Assembly (NCBI RefSeq): GCF_024586455.1 | Contig: NC_065923.1 | Location: 1,240,001-1,304,000 of the forward strand | Source: Bactrocera neohumeralis | Taxonomy: Eukaryota > Arthropoda > Insecta > Diptera > Tephritidae | Direction: 5' to 3' | Length of the DNA: 64,000 nt | Part shown: piece after piece, positions 46,055 through 58,734 of the stretch | Layout: every line of letters starts with the position of its first letter | Numbering within the stretch: the stretch's first letter is position 1 | Made by a program: the position numbers and the translations under genes | The notes under the pieces: generated by a model | Told to the model about the DNA's origin: nothing | The model's database searches: none | Seen by the model: only the letters and a program-made list of their open reading frames with translations

Positions 46055-46190
46055 ACATTTTCCGTAGTTGAGCAGGTCGTCCAAAAAGAGGCATGTTTTC
46101 AACGATCTCTCGACCATCTTTACAGGCTTTGTACCACGTGTACGCTTGTGATAAAGCTGAATCACCGTAAGCCCGAAATTTGGTTACAAA
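46055..46190 (-). mobile_element. mariner N-terminal relic, opposite strand
   Basis: Minus-strand frame FRAYGDSALSQAYTWYKA and GREIVENMPLFGRP matches the paired-like N-terminus of another mariner lineage (usual AYGDxALSRxQVFxWYKAF...GRExVENxPRxGRP). No catalytic part is attached. It faces the fragment at 45644-45907. Confidence 0.6.
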
Positions 46191-46373
46191 TACAAAATTT
46201 GAGACAAAGTATTTGTTCGATATATATATGTTTTTATCAGCAAAATCGATTTTGTAGTTTTGGAGTCCACACAATTGCGAGAGATAAGATTCTCTTTGTT
46301 TTGAACGTTGTATTTGCTTGGTTTTTCCTAACTGGTTCATTTTCAGGCAAATATCTTCGTAAACGGTAGACAT

Positions 46374-49292
46374 GTTGCTTAGTTTGTATTTATATTTACT
46401 AATTTGTATTTATATACACTAGTTTTCAAAACATACACAATTTAAAGTTTATTATTTATAAACACTGATTTCTACTATTACATCTTCTTTTAGTGAAAAC
46501 ATTTGCGATGGATGTTCGGCCACAAATTGTTCATTTACGTTTGTAATATTAGAACCACTAGTTATTTCATAAGAATGAATGTATATTTATAAGCTTAACT
46601 CCCCTATTTTTGGACCCCAGCGCGCCTGCAAGTGTGCTGCATTCCGCCTCCACTGTGTATTAATTCGAATGTAAGGGGGTGTCAGCTTGAATGACGCCAT
46701 TTTTAGCCTTAAACCGTTGTACAAAAGGACTTGCGCGTTTTATAGTTGTTTGCTCTTAATTTGTTGTGGTACGCATATTTCTCGCTCGATATCATTTTTT
46801 AGTTTTTACTTGTTTTCCAACATCCTTTTAAGTAGCTTTTCTTAGGGACTGCGTTGACAACGTGCCTCCTTAGCTTAAGTGAAATAAAATAAGCCAACAT
46901 TTTGCACTTTCTTTCACTTCCTTTCGCTAGCCTCGAATGCACGTATGTGCCTTGAAATACGCCATTTTTTGTGGGGCGCCGACGAACGGATGCTTTGCCT
47001 ATCTGCACGTGGCCTCTGTGCCACGACGCTCTCTGCCTGTGCATAAGATGGTGCCTGAGAAAGATGATGAAAAAAGTTAAAAAGTTTAACTGGCAGAAAG
47101 TTGAAAGGACGTCAAGTGAAAAGTTTTATGAATTCTCTACTTTTTCACAAAGTGTACTGAAGTTTACTTGCTGCTTGCTGTATATTTTTATGGCTGCTGT
47201 GTGTGCACATTTTTAGTATTTCTTTTTTAGTTTTTTCTTTGAAAAGTATCTTTTTAGAAATCACTGCAGTGTAAAATGGGTGGAGCACAGGAAATATGCA
47301 TAATCATCTTTGTGCTGATTTCAAATCGCATTGAGTGGGAAAGCAGTGCGAGCTCGAAGGAAATGTTGTGGATATACGCCGCCCATAGTACCTGCTGAAT
47401 GGGCGCAAAACGGAGACTGCGGGGTGTAGGGTGAGCTACAAAAAATGGCTACCACTGTGACCGGATAGCTGTTTGAATTTTATGCAGTTTCCTTTTTTCG
47501 TTTTGTTTCTCCTTGTGGAATATTGAAAAGTTGAAAAGTTTGTCGTTTCTGCTCTGCTTTGCTTTGCTTTGAGATTGTCAAGTAATTTTCAACGAAATTT
47601 GCTTGTAATGAAATTAGAGTAGAAGTGGTAGGAAACAAGTTTTTATTGCTGTGCACATAATTTATAGCTTGTAAACGTTATGAGATTTAAAAAGGAATGA
47701 TTCATGGAAATCTGTAAAGCTTCTTAAAGCCTACCATCTCTAGTCGAAATTAGATTTGAGTGCTTTTAAATTTTTGCTTCATGCGACTGGATGTTAAAAT
47801 ATCAGAATCAATTTACAAATAAGCTCTTGGTTTAGCGAGAGAGCTGACAAAATAATCATTTAACTGAAAAACGAGAGTTACACGTCGCGACGCGTCGTCT
47901 TAATTTTAAATACTTTTGACTCTAGATCTGTCATAATACGTCGAAAGGGACAATCGAGTGAGATGAAACTCCTTAGAAAATGCAGGATGTCCAAGACCAT
48001 GTGCCAGGGCTCCGAAGGAAAACACTTATGGTTTTTGCATTTTTACATAAGGGGGGGGGTTGGGCTGTATTGACAGATCATGATTAGATTGATGTTGAAT
48101 TCAATGGGAATATCAGACTCATATTTCATCAATATGGGTGGCCATGGTTATTATCTGTTCCGTGGAGTGATGTCAGGAAATACAATGTTTTCACCAAATT
48201 TTACTGAGACGACTGGCGTAGTTTTTAAGATATAAGGTGGATGGGAACACTTTCCCAATAGATGTATTTTACAACTTCCTTAAATTGTTACTGAATTTTA
48301 TTTTGTCTGTTTTAATGACCTCAAGATTTTATTTGTTATATAGTGATGCTCTGTTATTAACTATATTATTATAACCGACTCCCAAATTAATTCTCTTACA
48401 CAATTATCGTTTGCGAGTGCAACAGATGTTCGCTCACATATTCACCTCAAATAAGTAATTAACTAATGGGCGACTTTACTGACCGAGTGAGGTTCTTTAA
48501 TTGTACCTTTCTTTGCAATTGCATGTGTACATATATACATGTATGCGTATGTATTTGAGTTTCACGTGTACTTTTAGTTAATTTCATTTATATGTTGCTT
48601 TGGTAATTACTGCGTTGCGCGGAAAGTGTGAAGTGTAGCGCGAGTGTCATTCCTTAAAGGGGTTAATTAGATGGAGTGCGTGAAGTACTGGTCGCACATC
48701 TGAGTAATTATACTCTCCGGTGTGTGTGCGTTTGGTGGTAAATAACAGTTGTCCGTTAATATTTTTGGTCATTTTGTTGCCGTCTTCATTAAATTTCAAT
48801 TTGTCAACGATCATTGCCTCCAATAATGACTTTATTAATTAGAACAGAGCGAATTGGGTTGAAAAATTTTCAAAAAATTTATTAAGGAATCGACGAGTCT
48901 TACTAATTTAGGAAAATTTTCAAATTTTTCGTTATGTACAATTTAATCTTTAAAAAGTAAAAACATTTATTTATATAAACTTGCCACATCTTTTTTTTAA
49001 GTTTTTATAAAATTTATATCAATGAAAGGGATTTCAAGCAAACTTTGTTCATAGAAGTACCTCTTTTAATATAGGTTGCAATTTTATATTTTATATAATG
49101 TCAATTGGATGTATGAAAACCTTTATAATGATGAATGCACCGATTTTCATAACTTTTAGTTGAAAGATTTTCTATATCTTCGGTAGTGATTTATTATCAT
49201 TAGTATTAACAGGTCAATGGAAAAGTCCCCGGCCTGACACATTGATGGCGCTACTGGGTTGTATCCATATGATTTTTAATTATCCCTAACCT
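46374..49292. other. Spacer with no recognised gene
   Basis: AT-rich with a G9 run at 48052-48060 and a short (CATA)/(GTAT) tract near 48525-48555. ORFs at 46799-47216 have no features. Confidence 0.35.
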
Positions 49293-49484
49293 TCAAACTG
49301 ACGTTGAGCAATATTAAAAGCTCCGTCAGGTTCGGGAAGGATCTCTCCGATACCAAACGAGGTTTCAGACAAATGGGGTCCCTTTCGTACGACTTCTTCA
49401 ATCTGCTCTTGGAGAAAATAATTCGAGCTGCAGAAGTTAATCGAGCAGGTACAATCTGTTATAAGAGTGTACAGCTGCTCGCGC
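49293..49484 (+). mobile_element. Internal fragment of the RTE-like LINE
   Basis: Matches 31560-31752 of the near full-length copy (LSNIKSSVRFGKDL, DTKRGFRQMGSL, FFNLLLEKIIRAAE, YKSVQLL) with a 15-bp deletion. Truncated at both ends and directly followed by a mariner relic, so its 3' side was probably cut by that insertion or by a deletion. Confidence 0.8.
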
Positions 49485-49494
49485 GTGTATGAAT

Positions 49495-50255
49495 TTGACA
49501 GCTGTCGGACTATTAGTTTGTGAATTATATCATTTCGAGTGAATCAACTTTTGTCATAGTGAAAAAAATGGATAAGGAGTTTCCGGACGGTGTCCCAGTT
49601 TAGATGTGGTGAAACAGTGGACACCAAAAAGAGGATGTTACCGACGAAAACATCAAAACAGTCCACAACATGGGTGACTGTAAAGTGAAGTTGTGCGAGA
49701 TGTAGATCATGGCATTGACAGTCATCCGAGTGTACTGCATATGATGAACCAGCTCCAAAGCGTGGTAAAACACATTAGTCGGCAGGGAAGGTTCTGGCGT
49801 CTATATTTTGAGAAGCGGATGGAAAATTTTTTATGAAATGGATGGATTACCTTGAAAAAGTAATGACTAGTAACAGTGACTATTACACAGTGTTATTGGA
49901 TCGTTTGAACGACGAAAGTGCCGCAAAAATGCATTTGAAGAAAATGAAAGTGACCGTATCACAAGTCAGTGAAAACGATGACGAAAATCCATGAATTGGG
50001 CTCAGCGACTATTTTCTAGTCTCAGATCTCAAAAGAATGCTCGCTGGGAAGAAATTTTCGTCGAATGAAGAGGTGATCGGCGAAACAATTACTAGTGACG
50101 AGACGTTAGTTTATGAATATAATGTCGAAACTGGGAATGGCGTTCCAAAAATGAGCTGAAATCAAAAAAATCAATGATAGCACTGAAAGTCATCCAAGCT
50201 GAGGTTGAAAACAAGTGGATAGAAACTTGAATTAAGCATTAACATGTTTGTATTG
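49495..50255 (+). mobile_element. Scrambled mariner relic
   Basis: Pieces of a D34D mariner transposase occur in this order: N-terminal MDKEF (49567), VTDENIKTVHNM, SAGKVLASIF, MDYLEKVMTSNSDYYTVLLD, LSDYFLVSDLKRMLAGKKF and SSNEEVIGE (to about 50090), then SDETLVYEYNVETG (about 50096-50140). The last piece carries the first catalytic Asp and normally lies upstream of SAGKVLAS. Many stops and frameshifts interrupt it. It is inactive. Confidence 0.75.
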
Positions 50256-50755
50256 GTTCGAAAAAGCCTGTTTTTATTAATAAAGATTTGAATTCAAAAG
50301 ATAGTACATAATTTGTTCTGTTTCTGATGTTGATCAGACACAAGATGTGTGCTTATGAATGTTGATCAAATGAATACATAAATCCTTACAATCGTCTCGA
50401 TTAGTTCTAGGTGATAAAACAATCATAATGCATACAAATGTGCAAGCTTGGTGGAGGGTAGAGCCGAAGAGAGAAAACAAGTAAAAAAATTTGCAAAACA
50501 TTGTTGCAGAGCAGCCCGACCGCCTAAAACTCGCGCCCCCACTGTTGGTGGGTATGTTGAATGGAAAGTTAAAAATACGTTCGTTGTTTTCTTTAGCAGT
50601 ATGTTTAATTATATTTTATTATATTATTATAAGTTAATCATTACTTTCCTCAATAGACAAATAGAACTATTGAAGTCATCCATTTGTTGATGCACCTGCA
50701 TGGTAACAAGAATAATGGAAAAGATGTTATCATTCAATAAAAAATGTTGATAATA
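50256..50755. other. Spacer between mariner relic and rosa-like copy 2
   Basis: About 500 bp, AT-rich; nothing recognised beyond a short featureless ORF at 50448-50690. Confidence 0.35.
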
Positions 50756-51366
50756 TCGGGTGATTTTTTAAGAGCTTGATAACTTTTTTTTAAAAAAAAA
50801 CGCATAAAATTTGCAAAATCTCATCGGTTCTTTATTTGAAATTTTAATTTCATTTAAATGTTGACCAGCAAAAGTCGAACTTTTTCGAGCAAATAATTAT
50901 TATTTTGCAAAGTTTAAAAACTTGACGTAGCCCCACAAAAAATAGTCTAACGTTAAATCGCATGATCTTGAAGGGTCCATTTCTTGAGATGAATTGTTCT
51001 CCGAAGTTTTCCCTCAAAATGGAAGTTTTCCATCGAACGATAGCGATCGCCATTNACCGTANCGTTGCGGCCAACAGCNTCNTTGNAAAANTACGGTCCA
51101 ATNATGCCACCAGCGTACAAACCACACCAAACAGTGAGTTTTCGACGAATTGTTGATGCTTATTTATAATGAGATGCCAGCATTCACACCCATCGCTGAA
51201 CAAAATTTGTCGATAATGATTTGCAAGCGTTGCTCGTTAGTAAGTCTATTCATGATGAAATGTCAAAGCATACTGAGCATCTTTCTCTTTGACACCATGT
51301 CTGAAATCCCACGTGATCTGTCAAATACTAATGCATGAAAATCCTAACCTCAAAAAAATCACCCGA
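50756..51366 (-). mobile_element. rosa-like DD41D element, copy 2, internally deleted with both ends
   Basis: Both ends carry TCGGGTGATTTTTT inverted repeats (50756-50769 and 51353-51366, one indel), flanked by TA on each side (50754-50755 and 51367-51368), the Tc1/mariner target duplication. Minus-strand coding starts at 51253 (MNRLTNEQRLQII), then large deletions leave the WCG/ACxxGGIIGP region and the WPPRSCDLTPLDY-region remains only as DNA. Seven isolated N bases (51055-51103) lie inside. At 611 bp it cannot be autonomous but has the ends needed to be moved by a full-length relative. Confidence 0.85.
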
Positions 51367-51400
51367 TATAAGCGGATAGCTTCAAGCCCAGCAACGAGAG

Positions 51401-51552
51401 AAATAATTATTATTTTGCAAAGTTTAAAAAATTCAACGAACTGCGAAGCAACCGGGACACAATCATTAGACCTAAACTAGGCGGTGCGCCGCGGCCTCAT
51501 TGAACAGAACTGAGTTGACGAATTGTTGATGCTTATTTATAATGAGATGCCA
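51401..51552 (+). repeat. Flank patches identical to segments inside rosa-like copy 2
   Basis: 51401-51430 repeats 50891-50920 exactly (30 bp, AAATAATTATTATTTTGCAA...), and 51517-51552 repeats 51144-51179 exactly (36 bp, GACGAATTGTTGATGCTTAT...), in the same order and orientation. The patches lie 34-186 bp outside the right TIR. Confidence 0.9.
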
Positions 51553-54500
51553 CATTACACCCCTTTTGTGGCGAATCGGTAACAATCGTAACGGTGCATT
51601 GCATGCATTTATGACTTTGATTACAAGTTGTTATTAGTTTTGATTGCATTAAGTGAGTGCGCTCGAATTTCAACAAAAACAACAAGAACAGCAAAGCCAC
51701 CACAAACAGAAAAAAGATCGAACACACATTCATGCGAGCATCAGCAGTCAGCGGTCGATTAGAGCAGTCTCGTACAAACATACATACATACACACTTGCA
51801 TATGCATATACGTATGTATGTATGCGATAGAGATGCATGTGTGGGTGTGCCAACCAGCAGTAAAGTGCACAAAGGCAATGGAAAAAGTGTAGTTGATTTT
51901 TATTTTTCGTTTTTGTTGTTGCATGGAAAATAACAAAGCAATCAATTGAAATGTTGGCAAACATGTCAAACTAAATTACCAAGTGTGCGATGTGCGTCAA
52001 AGGCCGCTCAAGTGCAGGCATACATACATACAAATCTACATTTGTATGCCTGAATATGTGGCCGTGTAGCTTTATGCGCATGTTGCACGAACAGATGTTG
52101 CAGCAAAAACTGGCATTTTATTTCCGCAGCTTTTATGAAAGTGCATATATTTGTGTGAGTGCCTGTGTGTGTGTGTGTTGTGTCGCGACCGCAAAAACCG
52201 AATTTTAATTTGTATGCTTGCATTTGCGGTGTGGCATGCCACTATTTTATTTATCTTATTTTATTTTATCCATCCATCCACTTTACAGTTACGCAATAGA
52301 AAAGTCACAACAACAATACAATTTTATACACACACATACAAATGTATGTATACATATATACATATTCCTTTCACCCTGCCAAATTGCAGCAGATTTCCGG
52401 TGCGGATGCTGGTGAGGGTGCCACCATTTCACTGATACCAACACAGCGATGTAACCACAGCTTCAACTATTACCAACAACGTCCGTCTGGTTGGCAACAT
52501 TTACGCTAGCAACACTATAACCGTTGATTCCTGCACATTAAAACATATGTACATTAATCATGATTATTATTATATGAAGGTATTGTGTTGCATGTTGCTT
52601 TGTGACTATTCGCGCCACATTCTGCAAAGCAAAGCCGAGAGGCAAGCAAGGAATAATAGTACAAAACCAGAAGGAAATAATAGAAAAATCAAATATCGGC
52701 GGCGTAAATCGCAAGCAGTGTCGAAAAGGGTGTTCCATGTTGTTACTATAATTTGCGCTGCTGCCACTCCGCCGCCGCCGCCCCCCAATAGTCAGACTTT
52801 TTGCCCGCCACACAAATTGGTAGTAAGAAGAACAACAAAAACTACCACCCTAACCAGCAGCTTCCAGCATACCAACTCATCCCTTACCCCCGCCCGCCGC
52901 CGCCGTGGCCCTCCCACGGCTCACGAAGGTTACACGAAAGGGGTGGTCTGTCGGTGTGGGCATGAGTGAATTTTTAACGCTTGTTTGATTGTGTAATTAA
53001 ATTACACGCCCTTTATATGCGGTCCTTAGGGAGGGCAATCAAATGCGCGGGAATGCCTCGCCTCGTCTCACCGGCCAACGCCAGCAATAAAACGCTTACA
53101 ATAGTGAGCTGGCTAGCAAGCAGGTCCATTGAAACGCTTACATTTACATTTTTCCATATTTGAGAAATGAGCGAAGCAGCAAAAGAGAGAAGAATTTAAC
53201 TCGTCACAAGACGAGTAAATAAAACCAAATTCTTTGGTTAAAAAACGTTATAAATTATGAAAAATTTAATAGAATAACTGGAGATGCAACAAAAAATTAA
53301 GAAATTTTCCCAGGCTTTGGCGCGAGTTGTAGCTGCTTCACAAGCAACTCGAATGCGTCAATATGGTTTGAGGGAGTCGACGCCCTTTCACCTTTCTTGA
53401 CACTTTAAAGAGGAAAAGCTGCTGGGTCTGGCGGTTATTATACTCTTTTTACATATTGGTGAAATACACTGCTAGGAAATTTGTATTTTTGTATATATTA
53501 GATTAAAGTCTTAGTTTCTTAAACGAGATTGTTCAATTCCAAAACTCTAAAGCTCTTGCTAAGTACATTATGGAAATATCTCAATACCTCCTCTTGTCTA
53601 ATAAATTTTCGCAAAACTAAAGTGGGACGAACTTAATTATTCAGCCAGCTGCTTTCATTAGATCAGGTATTTCCCGGTCTTTAACCTAATGTATCAGGTG
53701 ATCACGGAAATTGACTATCCATAAGGTTTAGAAAAAACGAATTTTTTGTGTACTTTTTTTGAAAAATAATTTTCTTTAATAAATAAATAAAGTTTAAGTG
53801 CATTTACACAATTTAATGCTCTTTCTTAATTGATGATTCATTTGAAAATTAACTCCCGTAGCCGATTTCCAGAGGGCCTCGCATAAAAGGTGTCTGGTGG
53901 GGAGGAAGATTTTTCTGTTTAAAGTAATCTCAAATGCAAAATCTAAAAAAAATATTTTGATAATAGATGAATACAGGTTATGACCGAAGGACTAGTCAAA
54001 AATGTAAATTCTTGAAAACCGATTACACTAAGTTGAAAGAGTTTTTCAAATTCGCTCAATACCACTACTCGCCCGAAACTGCTTGATGAATAAATTTCAA
54101 TTTTTATTTTCAAATATAAGTACATTATATATAGTTATATACCGAAATATTTAATGTTTTCAACTTCCCAAGTGGACATAACCCCTTGACTGTGTATCAT
54201 AGCACCAAAATTCAACGACCTCAACCAGCACGATCATTTCGCTCAGTGTCTATTGTCATAATATTAACGGCAGGCATCACAGAGGTCATCATAAATCAAC
54301 ACAAAAATCAACTGAATCGAAGCAATAATATTTTAAATAGCCAAAAGGCCAAAACACAATAATTTCTAAAGCGAACACGGGACATCAAAGCGACTTACGT
54401 TGCTGGCAGCTATTTAATGGGCAACGAATAAAGCGGAAAAAACACACACAAAACATATTTATTCCAAACACAGGCGTTCAACTGAGTTCAGTGAATGTTG

Positions 54501-54925
54501 CGGATAGCGTCTGAAGACCAGCCTCATTTATTTGATCGCTCAATCAAAATGATAAATGAAAATTAATATTTCTTAATAATGTTTACAAAGTGAGAATTAC
54601 AAGAAGCAATCAAAGCGAGCAAATGGCGAATGCCCAACAAAATGTGGTAAGACATATGTATATGTTACGATCATATACCTTTATATTGCATGTATGTACT
54701 ATGTAAGTTTTGTATATGTGTTTGTGCATAACATGGATAGTGGCTTTCCAGCGTCTTAAGGTTAGAAACCAGTTATATTAAGGGACTTTAAAGTGCAAAT
54801 TAAGATGAAGCCTAAATGCAAGGTGGTATTACAAAAGAAAAAACGAACAGTTTGAAGAAATTGCGATTTATTTCTCATGATAGTTAACTTTTATTTCGTG
54901 TTACTTGACCGAACAATTTCCACTT
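51553..54925. other. Microsatellite-rich spacer
   Basis: Contains (TACA)/(TGTA) tracts at 51775-51830, 52020-52050 and 52325-52365, a (GT)n run near 52150-52180, and a C/G-rich stretch with (CCG)n near 52770-52790. No gene recognised; ORFs on both strands overlap the simple repeats. Confidence 0.35.
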
Positions 54926-55118
54926 ATTTAATTCAGTTCGTTCAGTTTATATGGCCACTATAAGCTATAGTGGTCCGATATCGGCTTCTGAGCAGCTTCT
55001 TGGTGAGAAAACGATATCTCAAAAACTGAGAGAATTCGTACGTGACTAAATCGTTGCTTTATAGAGTCTCTGAAATTTCCATTTTTGGTGTTGCGAATTT
55101 ACTATACCCCAAGCAGGA
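54926..55118 (-). mobile_element. DINE-1-like repeat fragment (D)
   Basis: Shares TTCGTTCAGTTTATATGGC, CTATAGTGGTCCGATATCGG, GAGCAGCTTCTTGG, AAAAACTGAG and GCTTTATAGAGTCTC with copy A, same orientation. Confidence 0.7.
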
Positions 55119-56525
55119 TACATATATAAGTACGTATTCTGGAGGGTTTCGAAGTAAGTGATTGTGATTGAAACCCCAAGTTAATGAAATTGTTGCATCG
55201 ACTATATACAGTATATAGCTAGTATTGTTATTACGCATATATGTATGTATGTATACATATATATATATGTAGACCCACACGCACTCACAGGCACCCATTA
55301 CCAATAATGAGAAATGTGTTTTTGCGCTTTTGAGATCTCAATGTGGTGTTTGCTCATTTCCCTTTCCTATTTCGCCGGGTTATTTACTTGCTTTTTTTGC
55401 TTTGTGGCGCAACATCACGTCCAACGGTTGGCCAATTGACCACATGCAGCATATAAAGCGTCAGCTCGTACACACCTTTTCCACTCGTTATTCCATCATT
55501 TAACTTATTCAAATATACATTTTTATATTGTGGTGCTCCTCCTTCTCCTGCAACACCTTTACTTTGTGCACCTTCGCATAATGGTTAACCACATTACACA
55601 AACAATATTCGATTTGCGTTGGTCACTTCGTACACATATAGAATACCATCTTTTTTGATACTTTCTCAGCAGCATGAAAACCTACATACATACATATGTA
55701 TCTATGTATGTGTTTTGATAAGAAAAATTGCAGCCTATCAATCACTTGTTTAAGTGGAAACCACGGCGCTCACGCCGAAACCGCATAAAAAATCATCAAA
55801 ACAAAAGGCAAGTGGTGAAGCAACAACAATAGTGGCAAACACAATAAAGTGGAATAAATGCGTAAGCAAATGATGTTTGCTGGAATAATATATTTATTTC
55901 TATGCCCAGCCGCACGAAGGCATTCGTCAAAATTTAACAAACTTCACGGACGCAGAACGTCCGCCAAGTAAATGTATTTACGATGTAAATATACATATAT
56001 ACATGCGTAGGTTAATATATCAACACTGTGCACAGTGGACAGGAATTGAAATTAAAGTGCTGTTTTCAAAATTGGTATTTCGCCAATAGCAGCCTATTTT
56101 GGTTTGCTAATGGTTGAAAAGAAGCAAATCGACTAAACTATAGCAGTTGTTCACAGCAAAGAAATAGGGAATCTAATAACAACGAACCCTTCAACGTCCT
56201 CTTTAACCATGATTTTAGGCATTATTTTTGACCGAAATCATCTGCGTATCTAAAACATTTGGAAAATATATAGTAACATACATACATATGTATAAAAGAG
56301 GGTACTGAACCACAACACCAACTCGACATTTTATCTGCGCAGCAAACTGTACTCAGAATAGAAACAATATTTTTTTAATTTTCATAGTTTTTCAGAAATA
56401 ATTATTTCGAAATTTAAAAAAAAAAAAGCAGTTTCTTCCACTTGAACGTTACTTCCAAAAAATTTTTTTATGTGACAGTTTGTATTGTTATGATTAATTT
56501 GAATCATACGATGTTCGGAAATTCA
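55119..56525. other. Spacer with no recognised gene
   Basis: Simple (TATG)/(TACA) repeats at 55235-55270 and 55683-55712. A TATAAAAG at about 56291 resembles a core promoter but no ORF or exon follows that I can support. Confidence 0.35.
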
Positions 56526-56823
56526 AAGCGTTCCATGCCAAATTTCGTGAAAATATATTGTTAAATAAAAAAGCTTTTCCTGAAAAGACAGGATTTCCAC
56601 AGAAAGACTTGATTTTGATCGGTCAGATTGTACGACAGCTATAGCTTCTGACAATCTGAGAAGCTTCTTTGGGAGAAAAGGCCGAATGTAAAATTTCATA
56701 TAAGTATGTAATAGTCTCAGAAAGTGATTGATTGATATATACAAACATATGGGCGCGTCATATTTATTTTCTACGGTCTCCGACGTTTCCTACTAACTTT
56801 AATACACTAATCAGGGTATAAAA
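56526..56823 (-). mobile_element. DINE-1-like repeat fragment (E)
   Basis: Shares CCATGCCAAATTTCGTGAA, CTTGATTTTGATCGGTCAG, GGTCTCCGACGTTTCCT and ATCAGGGTATAAAAA with copy A, same orientation. The microsatellite is lost. Confidence 0.7.
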
Positions 56824-58734
56824 AATCAAAGATATTCACTCCAAGGGTCATTAATATAATCGAGTTCCTTAGAAGACTGTCGATACAAACGCTCAGGGCT
56901 AGAACATAAAGGATGAAGGCCTCTTTTTGAAGGAGTAAAGCTTACGTGACCCATGTAAAGTTGACGGAACAATGTGAACTAGTCTACCTGTTACCCTGCC
57001 GTGAAGAACAAGGCTGCCGGTTTGCATTCACAAGTCACAGGCAGCTATTTGCTCCATATTTGAATTTAGTCAACCAACAAAAAAAACCAAAGGACACAGT
57101 CAAATATACCTATACACACATGCATAGCCGTTCATTCACAATTGAAAACACACAGACCAATTGCCGCTAAAGTTAAGTCCTCACCGCGTTTGGCATTTGA
57201 ATATTTGGAGCCGACCGCAAGCACCCCTGAGCTTTCGGCACTGTGTTTAGACTGGTGAATATTTCGGCGCCGCGGCCACTTTTGTCGTGTGGCGTGCACA
57301 AACATCTACCATTTGTATCCATATCTGCCTCTATACATATGTACATGTGTATATAGTATGTAGGATGTTAGCGTTTGTACAGCGTCACCGCTGCCTAGCA
57401 CCGGCCATGTGACTGCGGTTACTGTTGCGCCACTTCGGCTTTGGTCGCATTGGCTTTGACTTTGGCTATGGCGTCGGTTGCGGTGGTTTTGTGGCTTCCA
57501 CGTCGCTCTATAGGGACAGTCGAACGACTTGTTTGGCAGAGCTTATGCAAGCGTTTCGCTGTAGCCTTCACTTTGACTGAGATTGTTTCGAAAGATTAAT
57601 TGACTTGCGGCCACACGCACCCGACCAAAAGTCAAAATTTGCAGCGCTAACCCACCGCACGCTCATAAGTCCACATACAGACACACATACATGAGCTAAC
57701 ATATCAGAAGTGTGACTGACTGCCGTTGCTACGCTCACAGTTTAACCGCGTTACTTGAAGGTATTCGGTTGGGTAGGCGTTAAGTTATTTGAAAGCTTCG
57801 AGCCTCCTTCAATTCAGGTGTAGTAAATTTTTCTTTACCACATAATGGTGTTTGGTGTTTTGAAATATGCGTAAGTAGCGTGTTTCCGCGCTTAAATGTT
57901 GTGGTTTTGTGGCATGAGTGTAACTAAGTTGGATATTAATCAAACGTTATAAAGAGAATGGAGTTAAACACGACAAATTCATATTTGTGAAACTTTACCA
58001 AGTACTCACAACCTATTGGTTACAGATAATTCAAAGAGAGAGGAAATGGTATAAATACCTGGCTTAGAGTGGCGAGCTTTAGAATAAATCCAAATAAGAG
58101 TTACATGCAAGGTACTAATAGGCAAACGTCATATGCATGCGAGTGTAAGGTCTTGTAAAAATTCCATTATTTTTTCAACAGATGATTCAATAGATTACTT
58201 CTTATAAAGTTAGAAAGATGAGATTGTGTACAAGAAAAGCTCTTCAAACAATTTTGTCATTCCTTGACTTAATATTGTTTACCACGCATCAAATCGTTAC
58301 CAGTGAAGAGAAAGTGCGCATATACGTATTTTACAATTTGTCGAAAATATCGATCAAATCAAGGAAATAGCCGCGTAAGGATCCGAATGAAATGCTTTGG
58401 AAGAGCTTTCCATAACCTCAGTTATAAAAATTGCATGGACAAAATTGCGTTACACCAGTACAATGTATAGTTTTAAAAACTATCTCTGAAACATTAGGTT
58501 TCCTTCTATATTTTGGGATTTGGCAACTCTAGTGTTACTATCTGGCAACTGACAAATTGGTCATACACTTGGACATTATTGATGTCATGCGCACTCAGAA
58601 AGTATTGACGGCCCCTACTTGTATTGTTTATAGTTTCTTGGAATATTCATCTCAGCCAAAAAATGGAGTAAACTCGCGACCTATTAGTGCGAATATTTCT
58701 TAAACTTTCGCCGTGGATAATCTCAGTAACAGTG
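56824..58734. other. Spacer with no recognised gene
   Basis: The part 57200-57560 is relatively GC-rich with CG dinucleotides, but I see no coding or RNA feature. A 74-codon ORF at 56946-57170 is featureless. Confidence 0.35.

Noticed and set aside
51984..52240. Direct repeats that might suggest a CRISPR-like or satellite array
   Set aside because: They are (TACA)/(GT) microsatellites without regular spacers, in a eukaryotic context.
56285..56345. TATAAAAG resembling a core promoter
   Set aside because: No initiator match at the right spacing and no ORF or exon downstream that can be supported.
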